A DNA stretch of 56,354 nt from Cylindrotheca closterium (lineage: Eukaryota > Bacillariophyta > Bacillariophyceae > Bacillariales > Bacillariaceae). Shown here in pieces: positions 9,831-22,100 of the stretch. Under the pieces are notes generated by a model. The model saw only the letters and a list, made by a program, of their open reading frames with translations. It ran no database searches and was not told the origin of the DNA. The stretch is from contig CAKOGP040002513.1 of the NCBI GenBank assembly GCA_933822405.4, forward strand, positions 33,629 through 89,982. Reading direction: 5' to 3'. A program made the position numbers and the translations under genes. Each line of letters begins with the position of its first letter. Position 1 is the stretch's first letter.

Positions 9831-11822
9831 ATGAACAGCAACAATAACGACGAGGTGCTCTTTGGAGACGCTGATGAGAAAGCAAAGGCCAAGGCTTCCA
9901 GAGGCGGATCGTCCAAGGCTTCTTCACCTGGTGCTGTTTCTATGAGCGATAGTAAAGAAACGAGCAACAATAAAAGGAGCAGCCGAGGCTCCAAGAAACA
10001 CAGAAGCAAAAGACACAAGGATAAACATTCCACTTCCAGTCGATCTTCCAGCGGCAAAAGTAAGAAAAGCAGAAGCGTGGATGAAACTTTGTACGGTAAT
10101 GACGACGACGATGCCAAAGCAAAGGCCAAAGCTTCTGGAGGAAGATCAAGAGCGGCCAAACCAGGTATCGAACGGGTGGAAGAATCAGCAGTACCCAAGC
10201 GTGGAGACAAAGGATATGTCGCGGATCCTTTGTTCCGAGGAGAGAATCAAAACAAAAGTCCCAATCATGCAGCAGTGGTCCAGAACAGTAGTAATAGCGC
10301 TACTGCTGCCGGAATCGTGGTGGATGAGAATGGTGTGCCCAAGGTAAAAGACAATCCCAAAGATATGGACGCCCTGGCCATGGGCGGCAATTTTGTAGAA
10401 ACTGACCCAGACGAAAGCAAGGATAGCGAGAGGAGAAATTCCAACAAAAAGTGGTTCATCTTGGTTGCCGTCATTCTGCTAGTACTTGTGGTTGCTGGTG
10501 TGGGAGCCTACTTTGCGCTCACAGGTGGCAACGACGAACAAGAACAAGTAGCACAAGAGAGGACATCGGCTGTACCGTCATCAGCACCTATTGTCCCGTT
10601 GAATGCCGCCCCAACCATTTCGCCTAGTTGGCAAATCAACGACAATTGGCCTAGCAAATCCGATTGTGATGCCATTGCAACAAACGGAACCATTGTCGGT
10701 GACGTCAATAGTGAGACTGTTGATACATTTCGTATCTCTTTCGAGGTTAAAATGTCAATGAATGTGGCAATGTCAGACTACTCGGCAACGGAATTGGCCA
10801 TGGCTATTCAAAAATGGATACTTCCTGCTCTTATTGGATGCGACGTCAACACCACTACGCGCCGAGAACTGTCTGAAGTGGCACGCACTGGAATCAGAGG
10901 CTCCACCGAAAACCGGAAACTCGAGAGTGAAGAATGGCAGCTCGCTATCTCCAATGCCTTTGTCAAAGGCAAGCGTATGCCGAACCAGTCCTGTAGAGAA
11001 AATGTTTCAAGTTGTCAAATCGTCGAAATGGAGCTATACTTGTTCCTTAAGGACGTAATCGGAGATCTGAGCGCTCGAGTTCGACAGGAATTTGAAAGCG
11101 GCACCCCTTTGATAGACGTGTTGCACTTGGACGATCCCTTCGTTTCAGTGGAACTCGTCGATTTGTCTGTTTTGGAGTTTGCGGATGCACCTACTGAATC
11201 GCCAAGCAAGAGTCCTGTAATACCAGTGAATCAATCTCCAACCGCTGCTCCGGCTTCAGGATCCACTCCTCCACCGGTAGCGGATCCTACGTTATCCCCA
11301 ATCACCTCACCGGATGCAAACCCAACGGAAGCACCCGTTCAAGAGCCAACCGAGACACCAGTTCCAGAGCCAACAGAGGCACCCGTTGCCACACCAACGG
11401 AGACACCAGTTGTGCCACCTACCGAAGCACCCGTCGTGGTGCCCAACGAGGTGCCGGTTTCATCTCCCACGTCGGCACCGACTAAGGAACCATCCCCGCT
11501 ACCGACACCAGGGCCAACACCCATACCAACCCCATCTCCCACCAAGGCACCGACTAAACCTCCAACACAAGCACCAACAAAGCCGCCGACAAAAGTGCCT
11601 ACAAATACTCCTACTCCAGCACCCACTCCAGCACCCACTCCAGCACCCACTAATGCGCCTACTCCACCACCCACTCCACTACCAACAAGAGTTGGTCTTA
11701 CAGATAACATCCCCATTGGAGGGGACAACGGCGGTTTACCCGGTCTTGGTCCCGGTCCAGGGGGGCAAGGTGGCCAAGGTGGTCAGGGTGGTAGTCGTAT
11801 CCCGGGCGGGGGGCTCCGGTAG
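9831..11822 (+). CDS. Paralog C: type II mucin-like membrane protein without a terminal module
   Basis: The protein has 663 residues. The N-terminus (1-205) has two repeats (LFGDADEKAKAKAS...PGAV and [16 protein letters not shown]...KPGIERV), then the family motifs GDKGYVADPLF and MDALA. The transmembrane helix is at about 208-233 after NKK. The ectodomain (about 270-455) has four Cys (SDC, IGC, SCRENVSSC) and the RXL sites REL and RKL. A long Pro/Thr stalk of (A/P)PTxxP units runs to about 625. Instead of a Cys-rich or DUF285 tip, the protein ends in a Gly/Gln-rich tail (PGGQGGQGGQGG). I see no Cys-rich sequence in the 640 bp downstream, so this looks like a natural short form. Its start is almost identical to that of G. 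Confidence 0.88.
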   Translation: MNSNNNDEVLFGDADEKAKAKASRGGSSKASSPGAVSMSDSKETSNNKRSSRGSKKHRSKRHKDKHSTSSRSSSGKSKKSRSVDETLYGNDDDDAKAKAKASGGRSRAAKPGIERVEESAVPKRGDKGYVADPLFRGENQNKSPNHAAVVQNSSNSATAAGIVVDENGVPKVKDNPKDMDALAMGGNFVETDPDESKDSERRNSNKKWFILVAVILLVLVVAGVGAYFALTGGNDEQEQVAQERTSAVPSSAPIVPLNAAPTISPSWQINDNWPSKSDCDAIATNGTIVGDVNSETVDTFRISFEVKMSMNVAMSDYSATELAMAIQKWILPALIGCDVNTTTRRELSEVARTGIRGSTENRKLESEEWQLAISNAFVKGKRMPNQSCRENVSSCQIVEMELYLFLKDVIGDLSARVRQEFESGTPLIDVLHLDDPFVSVELVDLSVLEFADAPTESPSKSPVIPVNQSPTAAPASGSTPPPVADPTLSPITSPDANPTEAPVQEPTETPVPEPTEAPVATPTETPVVPPTEAPVVVPNEVPVSSPTSAPTKEPSPLPTPGPTPIPTPSPTKAPTKPPTQAPTKPPTKVPTNTPTPAPTPAPTPAPTNAPTPPPTPLPTRVGLTDNIPIGGDNGGLPGLGPGPGGQGGQGGQGGSRIPGGGLR

Positions 11823-12464
11823 AAATCCGATGGCTGCAACTGGAGTCTATGTTCAGTATGTCTAATTCATATGATATGTGTTTTCAAAATAGTTCATTTT
11901 TATTTTAATCTTCATCGATACCAACCTACCTTTTGCTATGCAGTACCAGGTACTGGGGGGAGGCGGACAATGGTCAGATCATGGAGCTATTCTGATTCGT
12001 TTGCTTTGAAAACGATATTCGATGACTCAACGTAATGTATCGAGTGATAGAAAGATGGAGTCTTTCCAGTTTGAAAAGCTCTCTATAACTGTAAATCTTA
12101 TTCATGTCAAAGTGACTTCTGATCGATGATGCTAAGGGAAAGTGACTCCTGAAAGTCTTTTCCAAGCTTTTTCGCAGTCCAAACTTTACTTCGTAGAAAA
12201 CGCTTTCATTGTTCATTTCACTGGATATTTGGGATGCTTTATTACGTGGAAATAGCGTTTGGCTTCTGCTCGAAAGTGCTAATTAACGTGATTGATGATT
12301 CATTGAGTTTCTTGTGATATTCTTTTCATTGTAAAAAACGTGCTTGTGACTCATTTTTTTCTCTTTGATACTTCTGATCAACTGCCCACATTTTTGTATC
12401 CCTCACAAATTTCATCCCACACGGTTACGATCACTCAGAAAAAAACACAGGAAAGCATTACACC
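11823..12464. other. Intergenic region C-D
   Basis: This is an AT-rich spacer that should hold the 3' UTR of C and the promoter of D. I see no coding frame with family features and no Cys-rich relic. Confidence 0.45.
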
Positions 12465-15242
12465 ATGAGCAGCAACAACGATGAGGTATTTTATGGAGCT
12501 GAAAAAAAAGCCAAGCACAAGACTCCCAGGGGGTCTGATGTGACTTCTAGACCTAGTGCTGTTTCACAGAGCGACAGGAGTAGCAACCGCCGTGATAAGG
12601 AACAAAAGAGACACAGTCGAAGTTCAAAGGGAGGTAAAAGCGGTCATCGTAGCAAGAGGAAAAATGAGCATTCCAGCCACCGAACTTCCACAAGCAGAAG
12701 CAAGAGCAGCAGAAGCACTGCTGGGGGCTTCAGCGAGAGTGACAGAAGTGCAGCATCCACCTTATACGGCAGTGACGAGGATGCCAAGGCGAAAGCTAAG
12801 GCGTCTCGTGGAACTCCAAGAGCTACCAGGCCTGGTGTGGATCAGGTTGTTGGCAGCATCAGCGAAAGCGAGAGAACTACATCATCAATCTTATATGGCA
12901 GTGATGAGGATGCCAAGGGTAAGGCCGCGTATCGTGGAACTCCAAGAGCTACCAAGCCTGGTGTGAATCGTGTGGAAGGAACCATCAGCGAGAGTGAGAG
13001 AACAACATCATCACTCCTTTACGGCAGTGATGAGGATGTCAAGGCAAAGGCCAAAGCTTCTCGAGGAAGCTCAAGAGCTACCAGGCCTGGTGTGAATCGT
13101 GTCGACGGAAGCAGCATTAGTGAAAGTGAAAGGACCACATCATCAATCTTGTACGGTAGTGATGAGGATGCCAAGGCAAAGGCCAAAGCTTCTCGAGGAA
13201 GCTCAAGAGCTAGCAAACCTGGCGTGGATCACGATAGTGACAGATGTACTGAAATCTTGTACGGTAATGACGAGCATGCAAAGGCAAAGGCCAAGGCTTC
13301 TCGGGGAAGCTCAAGCGCGACAAGGCCAGGTATTCAACGACTTGAAGAGAGCGAAAGAAGTATTGAAATCTTGTACGGCGATGACGAGGATGCCAAGACA
13401 AAGGGCAAGTCTTCTCGAGGCATCTCAAGGTCGGGAACTCCTGGTGTTCAACGTGTTGGAGACGAAAGGAGCCTCAATGTTCTTCCCGAGGCTTCCTGGT
13501 TAGATTCCGCACGCAATGTCCATAAAAGCGGTATTACTGGCGTCTTGGTGGACGAGAATGGTGTGCCCCAGGAGCAGTCCAGTACCGAATTTTCGGACGC
13601 TACTCCTACGGAAGACCACAAGCACAAAGCTGAGAAACAGCCAAATTCCAACACAAAATGGTTCGTTTTGCTTGCAGTAATTTTTCTACTTGTGGGAGGT
13701 GGTACCACGGTTGCCTTTTTCGCTCTCACGGGTGGGCAGATCAATGATGACACCAGCGTGAAAGCAGTGACAACAGCAGATGAAACAACAGCGGCACCAT
13801 CAACATCATCATCTGTGTCTCCTTCGAATACCCCCCCGACAAGCCCGCCTACTTTGGAAATCATCTACGATCCACCAAGCGAATCTGTCTGCAATGCAAT
13901 AGCAAGAAATGAAACCACTGTGGGAGGTCACAATGGCGAACCAGTCATTGACGATGGCTTTCGTATGAACATTGAGGTTACCATGTCAGGTGATGCTACC
14001 ATGTCCGATGAATCGGTGGAGGAAATGCTCAATGCTATCCAGGAGCTGCTCCTTCCTGCTCTTATGGGATGCAACAACAATAGCACTCGCCGAACACTAT
14101 CTGAGGCTTCACCAACTGGAATCCGTGGCTCAATCAAGTATCGACAACTTCTTGAAGCTGCGGAATGGCGTTATTCTGTCTCCAACGCCTTTGTCAAAGG
14201 CGATCTGAAGCCGGAGATGGCCTGTTTGGAAAGTGATCCAAATTGTTACGTTGTCGAGGTGGAGCTGCATCTGTCTTTGAAGAGACCAATCAATGGTCTG
14301 AGCGATGGAGTTCGCCTGGATTTCGAAAATCCTCTGTTGGACATTTTGCAATTGGATGACTCCTTCTTTGAAGTACAGATGACCACTTTCTCTAGTTTGG
14401 ATACACCCACTGGATCACCAAGCACGAGTCCTGCGACGCCCATGGAACCATCTCCTATTGGTGCACCAGTATCGGGTTCCACTTCTGCACCAAGCTCACC
14501 TGTTACATATCCTACTTTACCCCCAACCACCTCATCCGAAGCAGATCCAACCGAAGCTCCAGTTCCAGAGCCATCCACGACTCCCATTGTAGATCAAAGT
14601 GAAATACCAGTTACAGCCCCCACTGAGAGACCAGTTGCCAACCCAATTGAAGCTCCGGTTGAAAATCCGACACTGGCACCAGTTACACCACTAATAGCTC
14701 CAACACTGGCACCAGTTGCAAATCCAACACTGTCACCAGTTGCCGACCCAACCGAGGCACCACTTCAAAATCCAACAGAGGCACCAGTTAATTATCCAAC
14801 AGAGGCACCAAGTGCAAATCCATCTGGTGCAATAGTTGGAAATCCAACAGAGGCACCAGTTGCAAATCCAATCGAGGCGCCAGTGCCGTCCCCTACTGAT
14901 TCGCCGGTTCCAGCCACTACCAATGCACCTTCGGCGGAACAAACCCCCGTCCCGTCTCCATTTCCGACACCAGGTCCAACACCACTACCAACTCCGTCTC
15001 CCACGGATGCACCGACACCACTACCAACACCTTTGCCAACTCCGTCTCCCACCAAAGCACCGACACCACTACCTACTCCGTTCCCTACCAAAGCACCGAC
15101 ACCGCTACCTACTTCGTCTCCAACTAGAGCACCTACTCAGGTACCTACCAAGGCTCCTACAAAATCGCCCACAGCAATGCCCACCGTGACGGCACCTACT
15201 CTTCCCCTTCTCCCTACCGTTGGAGATCTTTTGGGCCTATAG
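12465..15242 (+). CDS. Paralog D: type II mucin-like membrane protein with the most regular cytosolic repeats
   Basis: The protein has 925 residues. Residues about 90-330 hold six consecutive 26-32-residue repeats of the form [17 protein letters not shown]...RPGVxxV, after one degenerate copy at the N-terminus, separated by acidic SxSExERT linkers. The transmembrane helix is at about 399-424 after NTK. The ectodomain (about 465-645) has four Cys ([15 protein letters not shown]) and the RXL sites RTL and RQL. The stalk (about 645-915) is a long series of PTEAPV and PTPLPTP units. The protein ends in PTVGDLLGL with no terminal module. Homogeneous DNA repeats in the N-terminal half suggest expansion by unequal crossing-over. 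Confidence 0.88.
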   Translation: MSSNNDEVFYGAEKKAKHKTPRGSDVTSRPSAVSQSDRSSNRRDKEQKRHSRSSKGGKSGHRSKRKNEHSSHRTSTSRSKSSRSTAGGFSESDRSAASTLYGSDEDAKAKAKASRGTPRATRPGVDQVVGSISESERTTSSILYGSDEDAKGKAAYRGTPRATKPGVNRVEGTISESERTTSSLLYGSDEDVKAKAKASRGSSRATRPGVNRVDGSSISESERTTSSILYGSDEDAKAKAKASRGSSRASKPGVDHDSDRCTEILYGNDEHAKAKAKASRGSSSATRPGIQRLEESERSIEILYGDDEDAKTKGKSSRGISRSGTPGVQRVGDERSLNVLPEASWLDSARNVHKSGITGVLVDENGVPQEQSSTEFSDATPTEDHKHKAEKQPNSNTKWFVLLAVIFLLVGGGTTVAFFALTGGQINDDTSVKAVTTADETTAAPSTSSSVSPSNTPPTSPPTLEIIYDPPSESVCNAIARNETTVGGHNGEPVIDDGFRMNIEVTMSGDATMSDESVEEMLNAIQELLLPALMGCNNNSTRRTLSEASPTGIRGSIKYRQLLEAAEWRYSVSNAFVKGDLKPEMACLESDPNCYVVEVELHLSLKRPINGLSDGVRLDFENPLLDILQLDDSFFEVQMTTFSSLDTPTGSPSTSPATPMEPSPIGAPVSGSTSAPSSPVTYPTLPPTTSSEADPTEAPVPEPSTTPIVDQSEIPVTAPTERPVANPIEAPVENPTLAPVTPLIAPTLAPVANPTLSPVADPTEAPLQNPTEAPVNYPTEAPSANPSGAIVGNPTEAPVANPIEAPVPSPTDSPVPATTNAPSAEQTPVPSPFPTPGPTPLPTPSPTDAPTPLPTPLPTPSPTKAPTPLPTPFPTKAPTPLPTSSPTRAPTQVPTKAPTKSPTAMPTVTAPTLPLLPTVGDLLGL

Positions 15243-15779
15243 GAATTGGCGGATGCAAAACATCAGTTTATTAGCTTATATTTATTATACATATTTTTTA
15301 CTGGTGTTTCTTGATTGCTAGTCTTCGTGGATACCGACTGCCATGTAGGCTGTAGGATCATCGTCTACTTTTGTCTCTCTGCTCGAAGCTGGTAGTATTT
15401 AAGAAGAGAAGGACGGATGGAAGAGATGAGTGCGTCATTCAATCTAAAAGGCGAATAAACGACCCTCCTTCACCGAATCAAAATAACGATTGTTTCCTGC
15501 TCCTAAGTAGACGCGAGCATGTGCGTCATTCAACGACAAGCGAAAACGGATGATTAGCAGATCCAAATTGAAAACATTACTTAGTGAAAAGTGTCAAAAA
15601 TGGCAGATGTTACAACTGGCATTTTCAAAAGTTCGCGTGCCTTTTATTGAAGGATTTTAAGTTCTGTGAATAATATATGATCCGAAATATAATCCGGCAG
15701 CAGCACAATAATACCGGTATACAAGCAGTAGGTCTGATTGTGTGCGACATTCTAGCATCCATTCCAGACGTCAGCAGCA
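15243..15779. other. Intergenic region D-E
   Basis: This is the spacer between D and E. A short frame at 15371-15553 has no features. I see no RNA gene or repeat. Confidence 0.45.
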
Positions 15780-18439
15780 ATGAGTAGTAACGACGCTGTC
15801 CTCTTTGGAAGCGACGAAAAGGCAAAAGCCAAGAGCCGATCTGGATCCAAAGCGTCAAACCCTGGCGTTGTCGCTGTCAGCGAAAATGCCGACGAAGTCC
15901 TCTTTGGTAAAGAAAAGGAGAAGAGCAAAAAGTACGACCGTTCTTCTTCCAAAAGCTCCAGTCGAGGCTCAAAGAAGAGCAAGAGCGGAAGTAGCAGCAG
16001 AAGTAGGCGAAACAAGAGCAAGGGTAGCAGAGGCAGCAAACATGATGAGGTGCTGTTTGGCAACGACAAGGATGCCAAAGCCAAGGCGAAAGCTTCTCGA
16101 GGTTCCGGTGCCAGTAAACCAGGTGTAGAGCGCGTAGGTGACTCTGGGAAGGCCAGAGCTGGAGACAAAGGATTTGTAGCAGATCCAGTATTCCAAGGTG
16201 CAGACAGCAAGACTAAGCATTCCTACAGCAAGCCTGCACCCGTGCACACAAGTGCAATGTTGATCAACGACAAGGTCATAGATCCATTTGCAGCTACAAT
16301 GGATCCGTCAGAGGATGGGTCGAGCGCAGAAGATAAGAAAACAAATCGAAGAAATTCAAACAAAAAATGTATCATTTTGGTTGTCATCCTCATGTTGATT
16401 GCAGGTGGAGTGGGTGCATTCTTTGCCCTCAGCGGAGGCAAAGATAGTGAAACCCCAGAGACCGCCGCGACAAACATACCAGTATCCCCTGGCAGTGCCA
16501 CAACTGCCCCTGTTGCTGGAACAGGCCCCCCAACCGGTGCTCCTACGACGACAGTGACATTAGACAATGATGATTCGCCTAGTGACCAAGTTTGCGAGGC
16601 AATTGAGAACAATAATAGGACTATTACTGGACCAGCGACAGCGGTCACAATGAACCTTGCCCTAACATTCGATGTCTCGGCGCAGAGCGGGTTGACTGAT
16701 AGTATGGTCGAAGATTTGATTGGTGCGATCCAGGAGTATTTCCTTCCAGCGTTGGCCGGTTGCGACAGCATCAATCGACAGCTTGTTATTCGAGGTGGAA
16801 ATCGTGCCCTTCAAGGAGGAAATCGCGACCCATCTCGCCGTAACATTATCAACGCATTCGTCAACCCGATCGCATGGGACGAACCTTGCGAAAACGAGAG
16901 CGGGGGAAACTGTCAACAATTTGTAGCGAAGCTATCGGTTATCCTTCGTGAAGAGGTTTTCTATTTTGAGCTAACCAAGATGCTTTCTGATCCTTTTCCG
17001 ATGGGTGAATTGAAGTCCTTGTTGAAACTTGGGCAACCGTTCATATCAATCATGGCTCGTAGCTTGGTCGTCACCACAGAACCTCCAGTTTCGGCGCCAG
17101 TGGAGGCTCCAGTTGTGATGCCAAACGCGAGTCCAATCGAACCAACGGATGCTCCGGTCGATGCCTCCGTACCCAGCCCCCCTGCTGGTGGTTCCAGCCC
17201 CACGACTTCCCCATCAACGGATGTTCCAGTGGATGGTTCTGATCCTACGACTGCACCCATTGATGGACCTGTGCCGACACCGACAACAATTCCGATGCCC
17301 CTTCCAACTCTTGCACCAGTATCGCAACCAACAGGCGCTCCAAGTCGTGGACCAACTAAGGCACCAGTTGTTGGTCCTAGCCCCCCACCAACCCCTGTTC
17401 CAACTCCACGCCCAACACCGGTGCCAACACCAGCTCCAACTCCTGTTCCAACTCCAGGACCGACACCAGGACCGACACCAGGACCGACACCAGGACCAAC
17501 ACCAGGACCAACACCATCACCTACTCCAGGACCAACACCTCCGCCTACGAATCCTCCTACAAATCCACCAACTAAAACACCAACACCGCCACCTACTCTG
17601 GCGACTCCTCAACCTACTCGCGCACCTCCTCCTACTCGCGAACCAACTTGTTATTGCCAAAGCAACGTTATCAGACCTGCTTGCGACAACACCCTGTTCC
17701 GAGTTAATATTGGTAAGTCAGCCAGTCAGCCAGACAGTCGAATATAGTAAAAACAAGAGCAATCGACCGATGCTGTATGATTGATCTCATGCAAAGATAT
17801 GCCTCTAACTTGCTGTTCTTCATGTTTTCTAATTTTGTTGTTGCCGTTCTTGTCCCTATCGTAGACGGATCCTGTGGCGCCTGTATTGGACCGAAGGCTT
17901 GTACGGAACTGGCAGGACCTGCTGGGGGTGAGATTCATGAAAAGGCATGTGTCGGAATCCAATCCTGCTACAAGGCATCCGTGGATTACGTCGCGTCCAA
18001 TTCTTGCCGTGGAGCCAATGCCTGCATGTCTCGGCGCATTGATGTGGGCGAAAACAGTTGCATAGGTGACAACGCGTGTGGTAAACGGGCCCGGATCTAT
18101 ATTGGCAACGAGTCTTGTTTAGGGACGAATTCTTGCGCTCAGCCACTCCTACAAAACCCAGAACCTTTGTCTTACTTTCTCCATGGGAGTTGCCAGTGTG
18201 AAAAATGCTGTCTTTGTATGAACCGTGTAAAATCTGGGCGATGTAATACTCTTGGTGAATGTTGTCAACGTGACAATCCAAGGCTAAAGGTGGACGGAGT
18301 CAAGGACGATACTGAATTAGCTGCCGATGCTGATATGGAGACAATAGAAGCTGTTGATGAAAAAATAGACGCTGTTGACGACACAGAAAAAGTCGGTAAC
18401 GAAATTCTTGAAAATGTTGACGGATATTGGCAGCGATAA
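15780..18439 (+). CDS. Paralog E: type II mucin-like membrane protein, Cys-rich tip (two exons)
   Basis: I join 15780-17712 and 17865-18439 (835 residues). A 152-bp GTAAGT...TAG intron restores the frame exactly: exon 1 ends in ...AATATTG and exon 2 starts ACGGATCC, giving N-I-D-G-S-C. Residues 1-190 hold two full AKAK repeats, a third degenerate one, and GDKGFVADPVF. The transmembrane helix is at about 197-220 after NKK. The ectodomain (about 255-430) has four Cys (QVC, AGC, PCENESGGNC) and an RQL site. The stalk (430-620) is strongly repetitive (PTPGPTPGPTPG). The Cys-rich module starts at residue 624 (CYCQ) and ends with CQCEKCCLCM and GECC, followed by an unusual acidic tail of about 60 residues. 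Without splicing the protein would lose its whole tip. Confidence 0.87.
17713..17864 (+). other. Intron of paralog E
   Basis: The donor is GTAAGT and the acceptor TATCGTAG. The flanking frames (exon 1 stop at 17747, exon 2 frame open from 17777) join cleanly only through these sites. The pyrimidine-rich run before the acceptor supports the call. The intron interrupts the first repeat of the Cys-rich module. Confidence 0.88.
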
Positions 18440-19176
18440 TGCCTACCGGTATGATTCATTCTGATGGGAGTGATAGATTCAGAAATTAGTGGCACCAATC
18501 CTTGTTGCAATGCATATGGTAACATGAAATTTAAATGTTTTCCATAGGTACATGCATGCATACATACATTTTTATCTACGGTATAAATTAACACTCTTTA
18601 TCCCAGACTTTCAGTATCTACCGTATAAAAAAATAAGTTTGTGAGGTATTCGCTATTGGCGCCTGTATCGGAAATGTGCTTGCTTTCTTTTTTGTTTAAA
18701 GGACCGAGACCGACGTATGGCTCCCTCCTCTGACCAGAAACCGGACATTCTCAGTTTCTGAGAAGTTTTACATAACGTTTTGTATCGTGGTGTCCTGTCA
18801 TGAATTTAGCAGGACAGCCAGTGAGCTCTTTACATTTATTGTGCAAGTCTTGCTCCTTACTTAATATTGGTATTTTTCACGACCATGCGATTTTGGACCG
18901 TCAACTTTTCTTTCGCTCCGCAAGGGCTTTTTGCCGTGTATCAGCACACACGACTAACAAGACAACATTAAATACCGCGTTAAGGTCGTGGTAACAATCC
19001 TTTTACTAAGGTAATGTACGCATCTTCTGTGGGATACGTCACTTTTGACCTTCAACCTTCTACCGAAAATCTAAAGAGTACCACCACAAGTGGAAAGACC
19101 ACGACTATAAACCTATTCATCTGTTATCTACACTGCATACTGGAATCACACAACCCAAATCCCAGTAACAGACAAT
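18440..19176. other. Intergenic region E-F, containing a solo LTR
   Basis: This spacer carries the 110-bp solo LTR at 18932-19041, described separately. The LTR ends 135 bp before the ATG of F and so probably lies in its promoter or 5' UTR. I see no other gene here. Confidence 0.5.
18932..19041 (+). mobile_element. Solo LTR of a TRIM-type retrotransposon
   Basis: This 110-bp sequence begins TGCCGTGTATC and ends GATACGTCA, so it has TG...CA termini inside a short imperfect inverted repeat. It is identical, base for base, to the two LTRs at 48197-48306 and 48554-48663. It is flanked by a perfect 5-bp direct repeat CTTTT (18927-18931 and 19042-19046). The pattern is what is left after LTR-LTR recombination of a complete element. 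Confidence 0.9.
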
Positions 19177-22100
19177 ATGAGCATCAGTCCTCTAGGTTCC
19201 AAAGCCTCCATAGCTGAAGCGGTAGCCATCACTGATGATACGGAGAATGAGGACAACGATGATTTGCTAATCAGGAGTGAGCAATCGAGAATCAGCGAGA
19301 CTTCTGAAAGTAGAAGGAGGAGTGGCCGCAGCAGATCGGGATCCAAGGGTCGCAAGAGCTCGCATAAGAGAAGCAGCGGAAGCAGTCATCACCCTAGACG
19401 GCGCACCAAGCAGTCACACTCTCCCATGCGATCTTCCTCACGCAGCGGAGGGAGTTGTAGCAGCGGTGATCAAATGCTGTTTACTGATTCAGATGAAGAG
19501 GAATATTATGCGAAAGAAAGCATTAGCAGGTCTTCTCGAACGTCTCCCAAGCCAGACAAGAGAGGTGCCAGCATTAAGAGCTTTTACGACGATGACGATG
19601 ATGCTAAGCCTAGAGCAAAGGGCTTGAGGCATCATTCAGAACATTCACCGAAACGTTCTCCTAAACATTCTCCTAATCCGAGCAAGGGTAGCATCAGTTC
19701 GAGACATTCGGAGCATTCTCCTAAACGGACCAGTTCGAGGCATTCAGAACATTCTCCGAAACGTTCCAGTTCGAGACATTCGGGGCACTCTCCTAAACGG
19801 TCTCCTAAGAAGGACTCTTCTACTCGGAGCAAGGGTCTTACTGCCAGTTCAAGACACAGTACTGAAGATTCAACGGCCACGCAAAAGGCAATTGACGAAG
19901 CCAACAGGAGACACAGTTCGGATCTTGTCTTGACATCTTGGCACAGTCGAAGCAGTAGGAGTAATTCCAGTTCGAACAACAGCACTGAATCACCAAATGG
20001 GGAGCCAAAAGCTAGCGGTGCCTCTCGAGGTTCCAAAACAAGCAGGTCCTCCAAACATAATCAGAGTTCGAAACGGTCCCTCCGATCCAATGGTATGGAA
20101 TTCGCCAGTCCATCGGGACAAAGCCGAAAGAGTGCTGGCTCTGCTAAAAGTGCTGACATTTTATACGGAGATGAAGATGCCAAGGCCAAAGGTAGAGGAT
20201 CAGGATCAGGAGGATCAAAACCCAGGTCCCTCACCCCTGGTATCGAATTCCTTAGTCCCTCTGGACAAAGTCGAAAGAGTGCTAGCACATCTAGAAGTGC
20301 CGGCACTTCCAAGAGTGCGGATCTGCTTTACGGAGATGACGATGTCAAGGCCAAAGCCAAAGCGTCACGAAATTCCAGCCGAAGTAGATCTCCCAAACCT
20401 GGTTTCGAGCTCATGAGCCCATCTGGACACCGCAGCAGCGGCAAGGCTTCCAAGAGTTCCCGGAACATTGCCCTATTGTACGGGGAAGAGGATGATGATG
20501 CCAAGGCCAAATCCAAGGCATCCCGGAGCTCGAAACAATCCCTCAAGCCTGGTATGGAGATTGTCCCTAATACAATTGGAACAAGCATGAGTACCATAAG
20601 CACTGCTCCAACCTCACAAATTTTGTATGGAATGAGTAGTGAGCATAGCGATTCCATCAGTGCTGCCCATAGCAAGGAATCTAACGGCACCAAGAGTACG
20701 GTCGAGATCTTGTACGGAGGAGAGGATGCCGATGCCAAGATCAAGGCAAGGCGATCCCGAGGCTCTGGTAGACCCTCCCACCACAATCCTGGGGTGGAAC
20801 GCGTGACCGAAACCGAATCCTCCTCTGGCCATTCCACGAGGAGTACGACTCCACCTGTGGATGGACCAGTGGTTACAGGCATGATGATCAACGATAACTC
20901 TGCTTCGTTCAGGACGGCACCCAAGAACAACTCTGTTGTTGTCAATAATGCAACTGTGCCGTCGAATAAGAAGAAAAGGTCGAAAAGGAGAAATCGATTT
21001 TCCTTTATCAAGTGGACCCTTTTGGCGTGTATCGTCCTTGTGCTTGTGGTCGGTGGTGGAATTATAGCCTATCTTGCTCTCCGAAATGGAGATGAGGATG
21101 CTGTTCAAGGTGCAGAAGCTCAAGATGTCGATTCCCAAGATCCCAACGCCAACACACCTGAAGCACCAGCCGGTGCCCCAAGTGGTATCATTACTCCCAC
21201 AGCGCCACCAACAAACAAAAAGACTCTGGATCCACCAAGCGCGGAAGACTGTGCCGCCATTATGAAAAACCAGACCATTGCAGGAGGAGGAAACAACCCG
21301 GCCAACTGGAAGGCCAACATTCAGATCAATGTAAAGGGCGAAACTGGCATGACCGATGAAATGGTCCAAGAGTTATTGAATTCTATCCAAGAACTTTTGC
21401 TTCCGTCCATGGCTGGTTGCACTAGCAGCAGTGATGAGCGAAAGTTGATTCGAACAGGAGCATCATTCTCATCTCGACAACTACAAGTGGTCATTGATGA
21501 TTCTTCTCGATTTGCAATTCTATATGCCTTTGTCAAAGGTGAAGTCCAACAAGATGCAGTTTGCGTGGACACGGCGACTCCCGAGTTGTGCTACATTGTC
21601 CTTGTGGAGTTCTTCATATACTTGGATGCTGATATTAGTTCGGATGAACTTGGGGATATCCTAATGGAGGAATTGGAAGACGGCAACGACATTGTATCCA
21701 AATTGAACCTCGGTGACTGGTTCCTTTCGGCGAATGTTACAAACATCACTGATGTGACACAAGCTGCTGATGCTTCATCTATGTCTCCAACGGATGCTTT
21801 CGCTGGGTCAAGATCGCCAAGCAAGAGTCCAACAATGTCTCCTACAGTTCTATCACCAACCAAAGTTCCTGATAGTCCTACGGCGGTGCCTGTGTTGGAA
21901 CCAACAGGCACACCCACAGACATTCCTGCAGAAGGAACTACGTCGACTCCCCTTCAAACTCCTTCCGCAATGCCAACGGACGTTACAAGTTCCTCGCCTT
22001 CTACAATGCCATCGGAGTCGCCATCCGAGACTCCGAGCTCGTCACCATCTTCATCTCCAACATCCATGCCTGTGGTCGGACCATCGCCTCCACCAACAGC

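Noticed and set aside
17713..17776. Treating paralog E as two genes (stop at 17747, new frame from 17777)
   Set aside because: A canonical 152-bp intron joins the frames exactly at the family's Cys-rich module, and a membrane-like start in the second frame is intron sequence.
18932..19041. Idea that the 110-bp repeat is a tRNA-like or small-RNA gene
   Set aside because: The TG...CA ends, 5-bp flanking duplications and paired arrangement at 48197-48663 fit an LTR. I see no cloverleaf or A/B box pair.
20328..21369. Overlapping minus-strand frames of 227 and 251 residues opposite paralog F
   Set aside because: Low-complexity Leu/Ser-rich composition comes from Ser/Arg/Lys-rich sense coding. 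There is no domain and no conserved start.
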